From the NCBI GenBank assembly GCA_028285545.1, contig JANQPA010000044.1, positions 1 through 64,000 of the forward strand: a stretch of 64,000 bases of DNA. Reading direction: 5' to 3'. Positions within the stretch are counted from its first letter, which is position 1, and each line of letters begins with the position of its first letter. The notes below the pieces were generated by a model. It was not told the DNA's origin. It did not search any database and was given only the letters and a program-made list of their open reading frames with translations. A program made the position numbers and the translations under genes. This document shows positions 46,601 through 54,848 of this stretch, piece after piece. Origin of the DNA: Saprospiraceae bacterium (lineage in GTDB: Bacteria > Bacteroidota > Bacteroidia > Chitinophagales > Saprospiraceae).

Positions 46601-46904
46601 AGTTAGTGGCTCTCATGCTAACCAATATCGCTTTAGTGCAGAATCCTATATTTATGATGCTACCGTATTGAGGTTGAGGGAAATCACTTTGAGGTATTCC
46701 TTTCCGAGTCGTTTATTGCAAAACACTCCTTTTGGTTCGGCAAGCATCGCACTATCAGGGCGGAATTTGTGGTTCTGGGCACCTAACCTACCCCACCTCG
46801 ATCCTGAAGTATCTACTTATGGTGCGGGTAATGTTCAAGGGGTTGAGCAATATGCCCCCCCAACTGTAAAAAATTATGGCGTGAATGTATTGCTTACTTT
46901 CTAG
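43638..46904 (+). CDS. SusC/RagA-type TonB-linked outer-membrane protein
   Basis: The 1088-residue protein has a long signal region (MPLFFMLCMFSSLAFGS) and a carboxypeptidase-regulatory-like domain (about 50-130, ITGSVTNESGEPLIGVTI). The SusC hallmark LLDEVVVTALGI precedes the plug, which includes VRALNGRVAGVNIS, IRGNNSATGDNQPLFVVDG and LKGGAAAALYGSRASNGVI. A large beta-barrel follows. With the SusD-type lipoprotein encoded 18 bp downstream it forms the lidded uptake complex for oligosaccharides or other oligomers. No sigma/FecR or hybrid regulator is next to it, so control is not evident. Confidence 0.96.
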   Translation: MKVKNPHQSFLFPNLSMPLFFMLCMFSSLAFGSSVDLLEYSTEKSPVKEEVKITGSVTNESGEPLIGVTINIKGTVRGTVTDLDGNYEIDVDPGNILIFSYTGMEPVEVTVGNQTVIDMVMQPDAQLLDEVVVTALGIERAEEALSYAVSKVSGDQIANKTEPDVVRALNGRVAGVNISQSGGAAGSSTNIVIRGNNSATGDNQPLFVVDGIPFDNSINNTSNPAQAASTYSNRALDLDPNDIVSMTVLKGGAAAALYGSRASNGVIIITTRSGSQSRKGLEVELSNTLGFEEVARLPDYQNEYGQGNFNNGQYIFSPVATESWGPRIGSGVLNGGLFEEGGQVKYVNHIGNTVPYQAYPDNVAEFYERGFQRETALRIRGGNGVSGFAITASNVDNEGFLPNTGLKRTSAKIAGNTTLENGLTINGSVTYVDTHQDGILSGGHSTLSSINRQTLFIPRSYDLTGFEYINPATGEQYIYTFWDNPRWLVEEGPYDSNVDRIFGYLGAQYDINDWLNVSYKIGTNTYTDRRTQVIPRGSFFGPGQIIDHTITFSEFSSNLFLTGTKDIGNNLNLRFIVGHNFNQRTFDENNFRGEGIIKRGISRISNTQTIVNDVSFESDRKLVGVFADVTLSYNDFLFFNATGRNDWSSTLPKNNRSFFYPSVSTAFVFTEAFGMDSKLLSYGKLRVAFAQIGNDANPYLLSTVNTINGNAGSLELPFNGVSGTTIGNNFGNQSLKPEFTNEFEIGADLRLFNYRVGLDIAYYNKTTKDQIFSVAIPAVSGYLTKTLNAGEISNKGIEIGLDINLLESNNGLNWNVFTAFARNVSEVVALADGLDQINPGFRQGAYGNVLKVGEPYGVIEGEIQNRTDDGQLLINPVTGLPSKAPGLHVVGDPNPEFIVGVTNTLNFKGFSLSALFDWKQGGDILCLSCGYLRGFGITTETAEDRSRSYILPGVLADPADPTSPLLDATGSPIPNDVQISPQSYWSAAVSGSHANQYRFSAESYIYDATVLRLREITLRYSFPSRLLQNTPFGSASIALSGRNLWFWAPNLPHLDPEVSTYGAGNVQGVEQYAPPTVKNYGVNVLLTF

Positions 46905-46922
46905 AAAAATAAAACTACAACC

Positions 46923-48380
46923 ATGACTTATAAATATAAATTATTGTCTTTGCTCTTTCTCACTTTATGTTTTTGGGCTTGTGACCTCGACATAAATGAG
47001 GATCCAAATAATCCGGTTACTGCTGAAGTTCATGAATTATTGCCTAGTGGCCAGCTTACCGTGATCGAACCAGTAGCTAACCTTATAAATGCCATTGGCT
47101 CAAGTGTGGTACAAACCAGGGTTTCTACACGGCACGATAACTACAATGTAGACATTAGTACCGTTACTGGTATTTGGAATAATCAATTTTACAGTGGCGG
47201 CTTGAATGATCTGGAACAAATTATTACCCTTGGCACTGAAAGTGAGAGTTGGCATTATGTAGGTATTGCCAAATTGATGAAGGCTTATACCTTTAGCATT
47301 ATGGTTGATTTGTGGAATGATATTCCGTATACAGATGCCTTTAATCCTGATTTGGAGACCATCACTTATGATTCAGGAGAAGAAATTTATCCACGTTTAA
47401 TTTCATTAATCGAAGAAGCGCTCCTGGACCTGGGCAGAAGTTCTACCTTTTCACCTGGCGGAGATGATGTCATTTATGGTGGTGATCTTGCTAAGTGGGG
47501 CAGAATGGGAAAAACGCTATTATTAAAAATGTACAACCAAACCCGTCTAGTAGATTCAAGCGTGGGTACCAAAATGCAGGCCTTGATTAACGAGACTAGT
47601 ACCATCCAATCTAGTGCCGACGATTTTCAAGTGGTCTTTGGATCTTCTACTGCACCTGAGAATAGAATGCCTCTTTTTACTTCTGATTATGTTTTTAGAC
47701 TTGACAATAGGATCAGCAATTATTTTGGTGATTTGCTGTACGGAAATAATGACCCAAGAATCCCCTATTATTTTTACAATCAGACACCTGGAACCTTTGT
47801 AGGCAGAGATTCCGGTGATCCAAGTGATTTAGCTCAATTTGAAGATCAGGATACCAGAACTTTTCATGGAGTATACCCTGCAGGGGGACAGTTTGATGCC
47901 GGACAAGGTGGTGCTACCAATGGGGATATGGGCTTAAAAGGAGCTGGTACCTTCCGCATGATGACCAATGCCATGCGCATATTCATAGAGGCAGAAGCAG
48001 TACTCACCCTCGGTCTTAATGGCTCCGGAACCATTGAAGAATTATTCGAGGCTGGTATCAGAGCTTCTATGGAAAAGGTAAATGAAATGGGCGTTGGAAC
48101 CATTACCTCTACTCAAATTGATGATTATGTGAATGCAAGAATGGCCGAATTTGATGTGGCAGATAATGATGGCAAACTGAGATTGGTCATGATGGAGAAA
48201 TACATTCACAATTTTGGGAATGGCTTTGAGCAGTATAATGATTGGCGGCGAACCGGTATTCCGGATGATCTCACATTGGTGGTCCAAACTGGTGTCATAT
48301 TGAATCGTTTTCCGTATCCCTCCACAGAAAACCCTCCGAGTCAGCCACCTAATAATGAATTTGTTTTTTGGGATAATTAA
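46923..48380 (+). CDS. SusD/RagB-like lipoprotein
   Basis: The 485-residue protein has a lipoprotein signal (LFLTLCFWAC, Cys20) followed by DLDINEDPNNP, the characteristic opening of the SusD-like_2 group. Helical TPR-type segments hold family motifs such as LMKAYTFSIMVDLWNDIPYTDAF, of which WNDIPYTDAF is the strongest, then AKWGRMGKTLLLKMYN and a C-terminal EKYIHNFGNGFEQYNDWRR. It forms the surface lid on the SusC porin encoded just upstream and binds the ligand. Confidence 0.95.
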   Translation: MTYKYKLLSLLFLTLCFWACDLDINEDPNNPVTAEVHELLPSGQLTVIEPVANLINAIGSSVVQTRVSTRHDNYNVDISTVTGIWNNQFYSGGLNDLEQIITLGTESESWHYVGIAKLMKAYTFSIMVDLWNDIPYTDAFNPDLETITYDSGEEIYPRLISLIEEALLDLGRSSTFSPGGDDVIYGGDLAKWGRMGKTLLLKMYNQTRLVDSSVGTKMQALINETSTIQSSADDFQVVFGSSTAPENRMPLFTSDYVFRLDNRISNYFGDLLYGNNDPRIPYYFYNQTPGTFVGRDSGDPSDLAQFEDQDTRTFHGVYPAGGQFDAGQGGATNGDMGLKGAGTFRMMTNAMRIFIEAEAVLTLGLNGSGTIEELFEAGIRASMEKVNEMGVGTITSTQIDDYVNARMAEFDVADNDGKLRLVMMEKYIHNFGNGFEQYNDWRRTGIPDDLTLVVQTGVILNRFPYPSTENPPSQPPNNEFVFWDN

Positions 48381-48395
48381 TCAAAATAATACAAT

Positions 48396-48881
48396 ATGAA
48401 AAAATTAAAATATATAAGCGCTATATTTCTTTTAGGACTATTCTTAGCCAGCTGTGATCATAGTGAAAATGAAATCGTTCCTGATTTTCTAGATGGCACC
48501 CAATATGGAGTAATTCTTCATGTAAATGTTTCAAGTGCCACCACAATTAGTGTTGCGGATGCCGCCACATCAAATGTGAATTTTGAAGTGAGCATTGAAG
48601 GAGATAAACGGCCCGTGGCTTCAGTAGCTGTCAACAAAATATTTGTTGGAGCCGATGGAGGTTCATCCGAAGAAATGGAGCAAACTTCTGTAAGTTCCTT
48701 CCCGAGCAATGTATCTTTATCTGTTGGAGATCTGGTAAATGGCATTCCAGATTTAGCAGTAGATTCATTAGTAGCTGGAGATGGTTTTCAAATGAATTTC
48801 ACCATTACTTATGCAGATGGAGGCGTAGTCACCAGATTTGGCACCCGCCTGAATCCAAACTTCAAAGTCACTTTTGAATAA
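48396..48881 (+). CDS. small surface lipoprotein of a SusCD locus
   Basis: The 161-residue product has a clear lipoprotein signal (LLGLFLASC, Cys20) followed by acidic residues, as is common for lipoproteins exported to the surface in Bacteroidota. The rest is predicted to be beta-rich (about 35-160). It starts 15 bp after susD, so it belongs to the same operon and probably works as an accessory surface binding protein (SusE/F-like position). No direct domain match was recognised. Confidence 0.72.
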   Translation: MKKLKYISAIFLLGLFLASCDHSENEIVPDFLDGTQYGVILHVNVSSATTISVADAATSNVNFEVSIEGDKRPVASVAVNKIFVGADGGSSEEMEQTSVSSFPSNVSLSVGDLVNGIPDLAVDSLVAGDGFQMNFTITYADGGVVTRFGTRLNPNFKVTFE

Positions 48882-48910
48882 AAGATGAGATAATATCCAT
48901 TCTACTTTAT

Positions 48911-48933
48911 TGAACCCCGTTAACCGGGGTTCA
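48911..48933. terminator. GC-rich hairpin after the SusCD operon
   Basis: Perfect 9-nt arms (tgaaccccg/cggggttca) around a 5-nt loop lie 30 bp beyond the stop of the third SusCD-operon gene and 40 bp before the first cyclophilin ATG. The stem is GC-rich in an AT-rich gap, which supports a terminator even though only a weak AT tract follows. Confidence 0.65.
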
Positions 48934-48972
48934 ATATCAATTCTATTTGCATTGTTTCTTAATCAATTGGTT

Positions 48973-49551
48973 ATGAAAAAACACTTTTTCTTATTCATAT
49001 TCAGCATTTTATTAATAACTATTTCTTGCTCAAAAAGCAATAAAAATAATTACACCATACAAACTGAACTGGGGGACATTAAAATTGAAGTTTATCCCCA
49101 AAAAGCTCCTATTACGGTTGCCAATTTCAAAAGATATGTAGACCAGGCAAAATTTGAAGGAGCATCTTTCTACAGGGTCGTTCGAATGGACAATCAGCCT
49201 GTTAATCCTGTCAAAATAGAGGTGATTCAAGGTGATTTCACAGGGAAGGACCATTATTTTCCGGTGATAGAACATGAAACGACAGATATTACAGGCCTAA
49301 GCCATAAAGATGGCACGGTATCCATGGGAAGGTTTGAAGTAGGGACAACCGCTGCCGAATTTTTTATTTGTATCAATGATCAGCCCGAGCTGGATTTTGG
49401 TGGAAAGCGGAATCCTGATGGACAGGGTTTTGCAGCTTTTGGACAGGTTTTGGAAGGAATGGATATCGTCAAAAAAATACAATCCGGTGAAACCGACAAG
49501 CAAATGCTTAAGAAAAGGATAAAAATCCATGCTATTATTCCAACGAAATAA
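48973..49551 (+). CDS. cyclophilin-type peptidyl-prolyl isomerase lipoprotein (copy 1)
   Basis: The ATG at 48973 gives 192 residues with a lipoprotein signal (FSILLITISC, Cys19). A TTG at 48910 inside the upstream hairpin is not a credible start. The cyclophilin domain (about 25-190) shows IQTELGDIKIEVYP, the catalytic-arginine region FYRVVR, VIQGDF, GTVSMGR and FFICINDQPELDFGG. It would assist folding of exported proteins by cis-trans proline isomerisation. It is one of two tandem copies (8 bp apart) that share an almost identical 77-nt tract. Confidence 0.92.
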   Translation: MKKHFFLFIFSILLITISCSKSNKNNYTIQTELGDIKIEVYPQKAPITVANFKRYVDQAKFEGASFYRVVRMDNQPVNPVKIEVIQGDFTGKDHYFPVIEHETTDITGLSHKDGTVSMGRFEVGTTAAEFFICINDQPELDFGGKRNPDGQGFAAFGQVLEGMDIVKKIQSGETDKQMLKKRIKIHAIIPTK

Positions 49552-49559
49552 TCTTAATC

Positions 49560-50210
49560 ATGAAACCTATATTTAAAGTATTAATCATTCAAATTATTTT
49601 TTCCACTTTTATATTTTCTTGTAATAACAATAATTCTAATGTTGCAAACCAGGAGGATCAGGCTGAAGAAACAGTAACGGTTAAGGAGGAAACAAACGAC
49701 AACCTATTTGTTATCGAAACCGAACTAGGTAATATTACCTTCGAAGTTTATCCAGACAAAGTACCCATTACTGTAAATAATTTTCTTCGTTATGTAGACC
49801 AGGGTAATTTTGAAGGAGCCACCTTCTATAGAGTGGTAAGGATGGATAACCAGCCTGTTAATCCGGTTAAAATTGAAGTCATACAAGGAAATTTCATAGC
49901 CAGCAACCTCAGTTTTGATCCAATAGAACATGAAACTACCAACAATACGGGTGTTTTACACAAAGATGGCACCATTTCAATGGCTCGCTTAGATCCCGGT
50001 ACTGCCTCAGCAGCCTTTTTCATTTGTATCAATGATCAGCCTGAGCTGGATTTTGGTGGAAAGCGGAATCCTGATGGACAGGGTTTTGCAGCTTTTGGCC
50101 AAGTAACTGAAGGGATGGACATCGTCAGACAAATTCAATCTGGAGAAACGGATAAGCAGACTTTAAAAAATCCAATCGTAATCAATAGTATTAAAAAAAT
50201 TGGGAATTAG
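49560..50210 (+). CDS. cyclophilin-type peptidyl-prolyl isomerase lipoprotein (copy 2)
   Basis: The 216-residue paralog of the preceding gene has a lipoprotein signal (FSTFIFSC, Cys21), an added Asn/Glu-rich linker (about 22-45), and the same cyclophilin domain (IETELGNITFEVYP, FYRVVR, VIQGNF, FFICINDQPELDFGG). It starts 8 bp after copy 1, so both are on one transcript. The longer linker may place it further from the membrane. The duplication is old over most of its length, but one central tract is nearly identical, which suggests gene conversion. Confidence 0.92.
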   Translation: MKPIFKVLIIQIIFSTFIFSCNNNNSNVANQEDQAEETVTVKEETNDNLFVIETELGNITFEVYPDKVPITVNNFLRYVDQGNFEGATFYRVVRMDNQPVNPVKIEVIQGNFIASNLSFDPIEHETTNNTGVLHKDGTISMARLDPGTASAAFFICINDQPELDFGGKRNPDGQGFAAFGQVTEGMDIVRQIQSGETDKQTLKNPIVINSIKKIGN

Positions 50211-50225
50211 GCAAAATAAATTTTT

Positions 50226-50259
50226 ATGTGGTTTAGCGGCAGCTGCCGCTAAACCATAT
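50226..50259. terminator. strong palindrome after the cyclophilin pair
   Basis: A perfect 28-bp palindrome centred on cggcag/ctgccg extends to 34 bp with one G-T pair. It lies 16 bp after the stop of the second cyclophilin gene and about 95 bp before the TRAP binding-protein ATG. It is much more GC-rich than its surroundings. A terminator is likely; a dimeric-regulator site is the alternative. Confidence 0.6.
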
Positions 50260-50352
50260 GTAATTAAACATTTATCCTTATTTTGTTCGGGCAGAAAATC
50301 TAAAGAAGCCAATTCATCCTTTTTCTTTCACCTGGACAAACAGCATTCTAAT

Positions 50353-51474
50353 ATGAAACTTAATCGCAAATCTTTTTTAAAGGGACTGGCACTTGGTACC
50401 ATCTCCCTTCCTCTTGCCATGCGTGGGATAATGGGTACTGGCCATGCCCAAAGTAGTTCCGATGAAGGTGTAGTCAGCAGTAAAAAATACAATTGGAAAA
50501 TGGTTACCACCTGGCCGCCAAATTTTCCAATATTAGGTGAAGCTTGTCAGATGTTTGCTGATCAGGTGAATAAGATGTCTGGTGGCCGAATAGACATCAG
50601 GGTCTATGGAGGGGGTGAATTGGTTCCTCCACTTGAAGCTTTTGACACCGTTCGTTCAGGGGCTGCTGAGATAGGAAGTGGAGCATCCTATTACTGGGCT
50701 GGTAAGGCACCTGCTGCTCAGTTTTTTGCATCAGTGCCATTTGGCATGAATGCACAGCAAGTGAATGCCTGGATATATGGAGGTGGTGGCATCGAATTAT
50801 GGGAAGAGTTGTATCGTGATTTTGGACTGGTCCCAATGCTTGGCGGAAACACGGGAATTCAGATGGGGGGCTGGTTCAACCGGGAGATCAATTCTGTAGA
50901 TGACCTGAAAGGACTGAAAATGCGAATTCCAGGCCTGGGAGGTAAGGTATTAGAAAAAGCGGGGGGTGCTCCTGTTTTACTTGCTGGTGGAGAAATATAC
51001 ACCGGGCTGGAGAGAGGAGTTATTGATGCCACCGAATGGCTAGGCCCTTTCCACGATTCTTTAATGGGCTTCCAGGATATAGCCAAATACTATTATACTC
51101 CGGGTTGGCATGAAACCGGTACTGCACTGGAATTTTTTATCAATAAAGATCAATACGATCGGCTCCCAGCGGATCTCAAAGCCATTCTTCAAAACGCTGC
51201 TGGCCATGTCAACATATGGTGCCTGTCGATGATGGAAGCTAAAAACGCTATTGCCTTAGCCGAATTAAAAGAAAAGGGAACCGATATTCGTTCTTTTCCT
51301 ATAGAATTGATAGAACAATTGAGGATTCATACCCGTGAGGTCATTCAGGAAATTACGGATCAAGATCCTTTCGCTAAAAGAGTCTATGAATCTTATGAAG
51401 CATTTAGGAAAAAAGCCTCTGACTATGCCGATATCACGGAACGGATGTTTTATGAGAATATCCAGCTTAGCTAG
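50353..51474 (+). CDS. TRAP-type substrate-binding protein (DctP/TakP-like)
   Basis: The ATG at 50353 gives 373 residues and a signal peptide with NRKSFLKGLALG, an RK variant of the twin-arginine motif. An upstream frame to 50200 runs through a palindrome and is not credible. The binding protein shows WKMVTTWPPNFPILGEA, QMGGWFNREINSVDDLKGLKMRIPG, and EIYTGLERGVIDATEWLGPFHD, close to TakP-type alpha-keto acid binders. Normally dctQ and dctM membrane genes are adjacent. None is in the window, so the protein either uses a remote transporter or has another role. Confidence 0.9.
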   Translation: MKLNRKSFLKGLALGTISLPLAMRGIMGTGHAQSSSDEGVVSSKKYNWKMVTTWPPNFPILGEACQMFADQVNKMSGGRIDIRVYGGGELVPPLEAFDTVRSGAAEIGSGASYYWAGKAPAAQFFASVPFGMNAQQVNAWIYGGGGIELWEELYRDFGLVPMLGGNTGIQMGGWFNREINSVDDLKGLKMRIPGLGGKVLEKAGGAPVLLAGGEIYTGLERGVIDATEWLGPFHDSLMGFQDIAKYYYTPGWHETGTALEFFINKDQYDRLPADLKAILQNAAGHVNIWCLSMMEAKNAIALAELKEKGTDIRSFPIELIEQLRIHTREVIQEITDQDPFAKRVYESYEAFRKKASDYADITERMFYENIQLS

Positions 51475-51516
51475 CAAACAGGGTTAGATTTCGAAATAGA
51501 CTAAAAAAGCCAAAAA

Positions 51517-54500
51517 ATGACATGCCCTTATTGTCAACATGACAATCCTCCAGATGCGCGCTTTTGTGTTAACTGCGGAGCAAAGCAGGTAATCTTGTGT
51601 TCTAAATGTGAAACAGAAAACGAGATAGATTCCAAATTTTGCAAAAATTGTGGAAATAAATTAAAAAAGGTTTCTAATCCAGAGATACATAAATTTGAAA
51701 ACCAGCCCAAAGCTGCCGAACGCCGCCAATTGACCTGTCTTTTCTGTGACCTGGTCGGATCTACCCCCTTGTCTGAACAATTGGATGCTGAGGACTACCG
51801 ACAAATAATATTAGATTACCAACAACTTGCTGAACCCATTATTAAACAATATGGTGGCCACATAGCACAGTATCTTGGCGATGGCTTGCTGGTTTATTTC
51901 GGATATCCTAAAGGTTTAGAAAATGCTCCCAAATCTGCTATTCATGCAGGACTTGGTATTTTGGATGCGGTAGCTTCAGCCAATCAACTGTGGGAGGCAT
52001 CGGGTAAAATTGAGATTGCTATACGCATTGGGATACATTCCGGCTTAGTAGTAGTGGATGATCATTTAGCGCTGGGAGACACGGTCAACATTGCAGCTCG
52101 CCTGGAGGGCTTGGCACCAGTTAACGAAATGGTAATTAGCTCCCACACTTTCAAGCTTGCCCAGGGGTATTTTAAAGCTAAGTCGCTGGGTAAAAAAGTC
52201 TTAAAAGGAATTAAAGAGCCAATGGAAATTTTCCAGGTTCTTGCTGAAAGCGGAGCTCAAACCCGTTTGGAAGCAGGTTCAGCAAGAGGCTTGTCTCCTC
52301 TCGTTGGCAGAGATGAAGAGTTCCAATTGCTCAAACGCACCTGGGAATTGGCCAAAGAAAACAGAGGGCAGTTGATATTGTTGAACGGAGAAGCCGGAAT
52401 TGGTAAATCTAGGTTAGCCGCCAATCTTAAAACACAAGTTAAGCAAGAAGATAAGACCAAAAGTTTGGAACTTCGTTGTTCGGATCACCATGTTCATTCT
52501 CCCTTTTATGCTTTGGTTGATTTAGTAAAAAGAGAACTGGCTATGGAGAAAACCGACTCACCAGAAATCAAACTAAAAAAGTTACTAGGCTGGTTAGATT
52601 TTGCAGGGATTGAGAAAAAGCCTAACCTCCCCATATATGCTGACCTATTGACCATTACACTTCCTGATGATTTAAGAAGGAAGTATGAATCGACACTATT
52701 GACACCGGCTGGAAAGAAGAAAAAAATTCAGGATGGTTTTACCACCGCAATCTTTAATTATGCTGCTCAGCAGCCACTTTTGCTACTTATTGAGGATCTA
52801 CATTGGATCGACCTCTCCACACTGGAATGGTTGGAATCAATGATCCCTCAAATTCATCCCCATTCGCTTTTTGTTCTTTGTACCACCAGACCTCAATTTC
52901 AACCAAATTGGCAAACAAAATCCCATATCACTCAACTCAACCTACACCGACTTTCCAGTGAAAAAATTGAAACTATTTGTTACCATCAGACTAAGGGCAA
53001 ACAATTACCTAAAGAAGTTTTACAACAAATAAAGGCCAAAACAGATGGGGTTCCCCTTTTTGTAGAAGAGCTCACCAGAATGTTAATTGAGTCGAATTTA
53101 TTAGTCGAAAGAACAAATAATTATGAGTTAAATGGGACTTTAAATGATCTTTCTATTCCTTCAACCTTACAAGACTCTTTGACAGCAAGACTAGATCAAT
53201 TAGCTGATGTGAAAGAAATTGCGCAAGTGGGTTCAGTATTAGGGCGTTCGTTTTCTTATGGATTGTTGCAGGCGGTGACACGGAAAGATAGCCTAAGTTT
53301 GGAAAAAGATCTTTCGAAGCTCATTGAAACAGAGCTTTTATATCAAAAAGGAATGCTGCCCGATTGCACCTATATTTTTAAGCATGCTTTGGTACAGGAT
53401 GCCGCCTATGGCTCACTTTTGAAAAAAAAGAGGCGAGAACTTCATCAGGATGTGGCCGAAGTTTTGCAATCCCAATTTCAAGAGCTGATCAAAGACCAGC
53501 CGGAAGTATTGGCCAATCACCTGACAGAAGCCGGGCAATACCAAAAGGCACTATTAAAATGGGAGGCAGCCGGAGGGTTGGCCATAAGTAATAATGCCAA
53601 TCAAGATGCTGTTCCGCATTTTGAAAAGGCATTATCTTTATTAGAACACATTCCGCATTTGCCGGACAGAGACAGTAAAGAATTAGATTTACTTCTTCCT
53701 TACAACAGTGCCTTGATGGCAACCAGGGGTTTTTATCATCCTACTTTGGAAAAAACAGTCCAACGAATCATTGATCTGTGCGAAAAAGAGCAGAATGATG
53801 AAAAATATCTATTTGCATTAACTGGATTAATCTTAAATAATTTCCTGAAAGGGAATGTGAAAACCGCTCATGAAATGACACAAATGGGTCTGGAAAGAGC
53901 ACAGTTAATTAAAAATGAAAAGTATATTATTTTTTACCTTAATTTTAAAGGAGTATTTCTTCATCAAAAAGGTGAGTTTAAAGAGGCAATTTCCTGTTTC
54001 CAATCTGTTATAGCGACTTATGATCCGGTCCTACATGAGGAGGGTATTACATCTATAGGCGTAGGTGAATTAGGCGTATGGGCTACTACTCATATTGCCT
54101 GGGAACTTTTATTATTAGGCTATCCTAGTCAAGCTAAAAATACAATACAAAACCTTCCTGCGTCATCTGGTTTTTCAAATGATATACCAACCCTTTGGCG
54201 TAGACATGTAGATAAGGCAGTTGGACATTATATGCAGAAGGACTGGGATTTAGCCTTGCAGGAAGTGCAATTTTTCTTGCCCATTGTGAATGAATCAGGT
54301 GATTCCTTTTACTTAATCATGACGGAGTTTTATTTTCAAATATATTCATTCTTTTCTGGTAATAGCTCAAACGATATGGAGAAGGCAATAGCCACATTAG
54401 AACAATTTGGGCACTTGGGGTTATTGGCATGGATACCTTTTTATCATAATATGACGGCAGAGGTTTTATTCCATAAAAGGGATTATGAGAAAGCACTGCA

Positions 54501-54837
54501 TCATAATAAAAAGGCATTGGAATTTGTTGAAAAAACAGAGGAAACATGGTGGTTGTGCGCAATCTACAAACTCCAAGGGGAAATCCTATTAGCTAAAAAC
54601 AAAGATGAACAGAAAGCCGAAAACAAATTCCTTCAAGCTATTCAACTTGCCCAAAAACAAGATGCCAAATGGCATGAACTTCAAGCTAGTATAAGCCTTG
54701 CCCGTCTTTGGCAATCTCAGAACAAATCTGCTGAAGCTTATGACTTACTCAATAGTATTTATAATTGGTTTACCGAAGGATTTGATACAGTCGATATGAT
54801 AGAGGCAAGGAAATTATTAGAGACCTTAAGGAGATAA
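51517..54837 (+). CDS. zinc-ribbon / class III nucleotide cyclase / AAA ATPase / TPR regulator
   Basis: The 1106-residue cytoplasmic protein begins with two zinc ribbons (Cys3/6/17/20 and Cys28/31/42/45). The class III cyclase domain follows (about 70-245), with both metal-binding aspartates (FCDLVGST and YLGDGLLVYFG) and the transition-state Asn/Arg pair in VNIAARLE, so it is probably active. An AAA_16-type ATPase has Walker A GEAGIGKS (from residue 291) and Walker B LLLLIEDLHWID. The C-terminal 400 residues are TPR-like helices. It could make cAMP or cGMP under control of an ATPase/TPR sensor. The signal and target are not evident. It lies 42 bp after the TRAP gene and 11 bp before the glycosidase gene. 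Confidence 0.92.
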   Translation: MTCPYCQHDNPPDARFCVNCGAKQVILCSKCETENEIDSKFCKNCGNKLKKVSNPEIHKFENQPKAAERRQLTCLFCDLVGSTPLSEQLDAEDYRQIILDYQQLAEPIIKQYGGHIAQYLGDGLLVYFGYPKGLENAPKSAIHAGLGILDAVASANQLWEASGKIEIAIRIGIHSGLVVVDDHLALGDTVNIAARLEGLAPVNEMVISSHTFKLAQGYFKAKSLGKKVLKGIKEPMEIFQVLAESGAQTRLEAGSARGLSPLVGRDEEFQLLKRTWELAKENRGQLILLNGEAGIGKSRLAANLKTQVKQEDKTKSLELRCSDHHVHSPFYALVDLVKRELAMEKTDSPEIKLKKLLGWLDFAGIEKKPNLPIYADLLTITLPDDLRRKYESTLLTPAGKKKKIQDGFTTAIFNYAAQQPLLLLIEDLHWIDLSTLEWLESMIPQIHPHSLFVLCTTRPQFQPNWQTKSHITQLNLHRLSSEKIETICYHQTKGKQLPKEVLQQIKAKTDGVPLFVEELTRMLIESNLLVERTNNYELNGTLNDLSIPSTLQDSLTARLDQLADVKEIAQVGSVLGRSFSYGLLQAVTRKDSLSLEKDLSKLIETELLYQKGMLPDCTYIFKHALVQDAAYGSLLKKKRRELHQDVAEVLQSQFQELIKDQPEVLANHLTEAGQYQKALLKWEAAGGLAISNNANQDAVPHFEKALSLLEHIPHLPDRDSKELDLLLPYNSALMATRGFYHPTLEKTVQRIIDLCEKEQNDEKYLFALTGLILNNFLKGNVKTAHEMTQMGLERAQLIKNEKYIIFYLNFKGVFLHQKGEFKEAISCFQSVIATYDPVLHEEGITSIGVGELGVWATTHIAWELLLLGYPSQAKNTIQNLPASSGFSNDIPTLWRRHVDKAVGHYMQKDWDLALQEVQFFLPIVNESGDSFYLIMTEFYFQIYSFFSGNSSNDMEKAIATLEQFGHLGLLAWIPFYHNMTAEVLFHKRDYEKALHHNKKALEFVEKTEETWWLCAIYKLQGEILLAKNKDEQKAENKFLQAIQLAQKQDAKWHELQASISLARLWQSQNKSAEAYDLLNSIYNWFTEGFDTVDMIEARKLLETLRR

Positions 54838-54848
54838 ATCAAAATAAA

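Noticed and set aside
48910-48972. upstream TTG extension of the first cyclophilin gene
   Set aside because: It runs through the GC-rich hairpin and would place 21 residues in front of a clean lipoprotein signal.
50200-50352. N-terminal extension of the TRAP binding protein
   Set aside because: It translates the palindrome and the end of the cyclophilin gene. The Tat-like signal starts at 50353.
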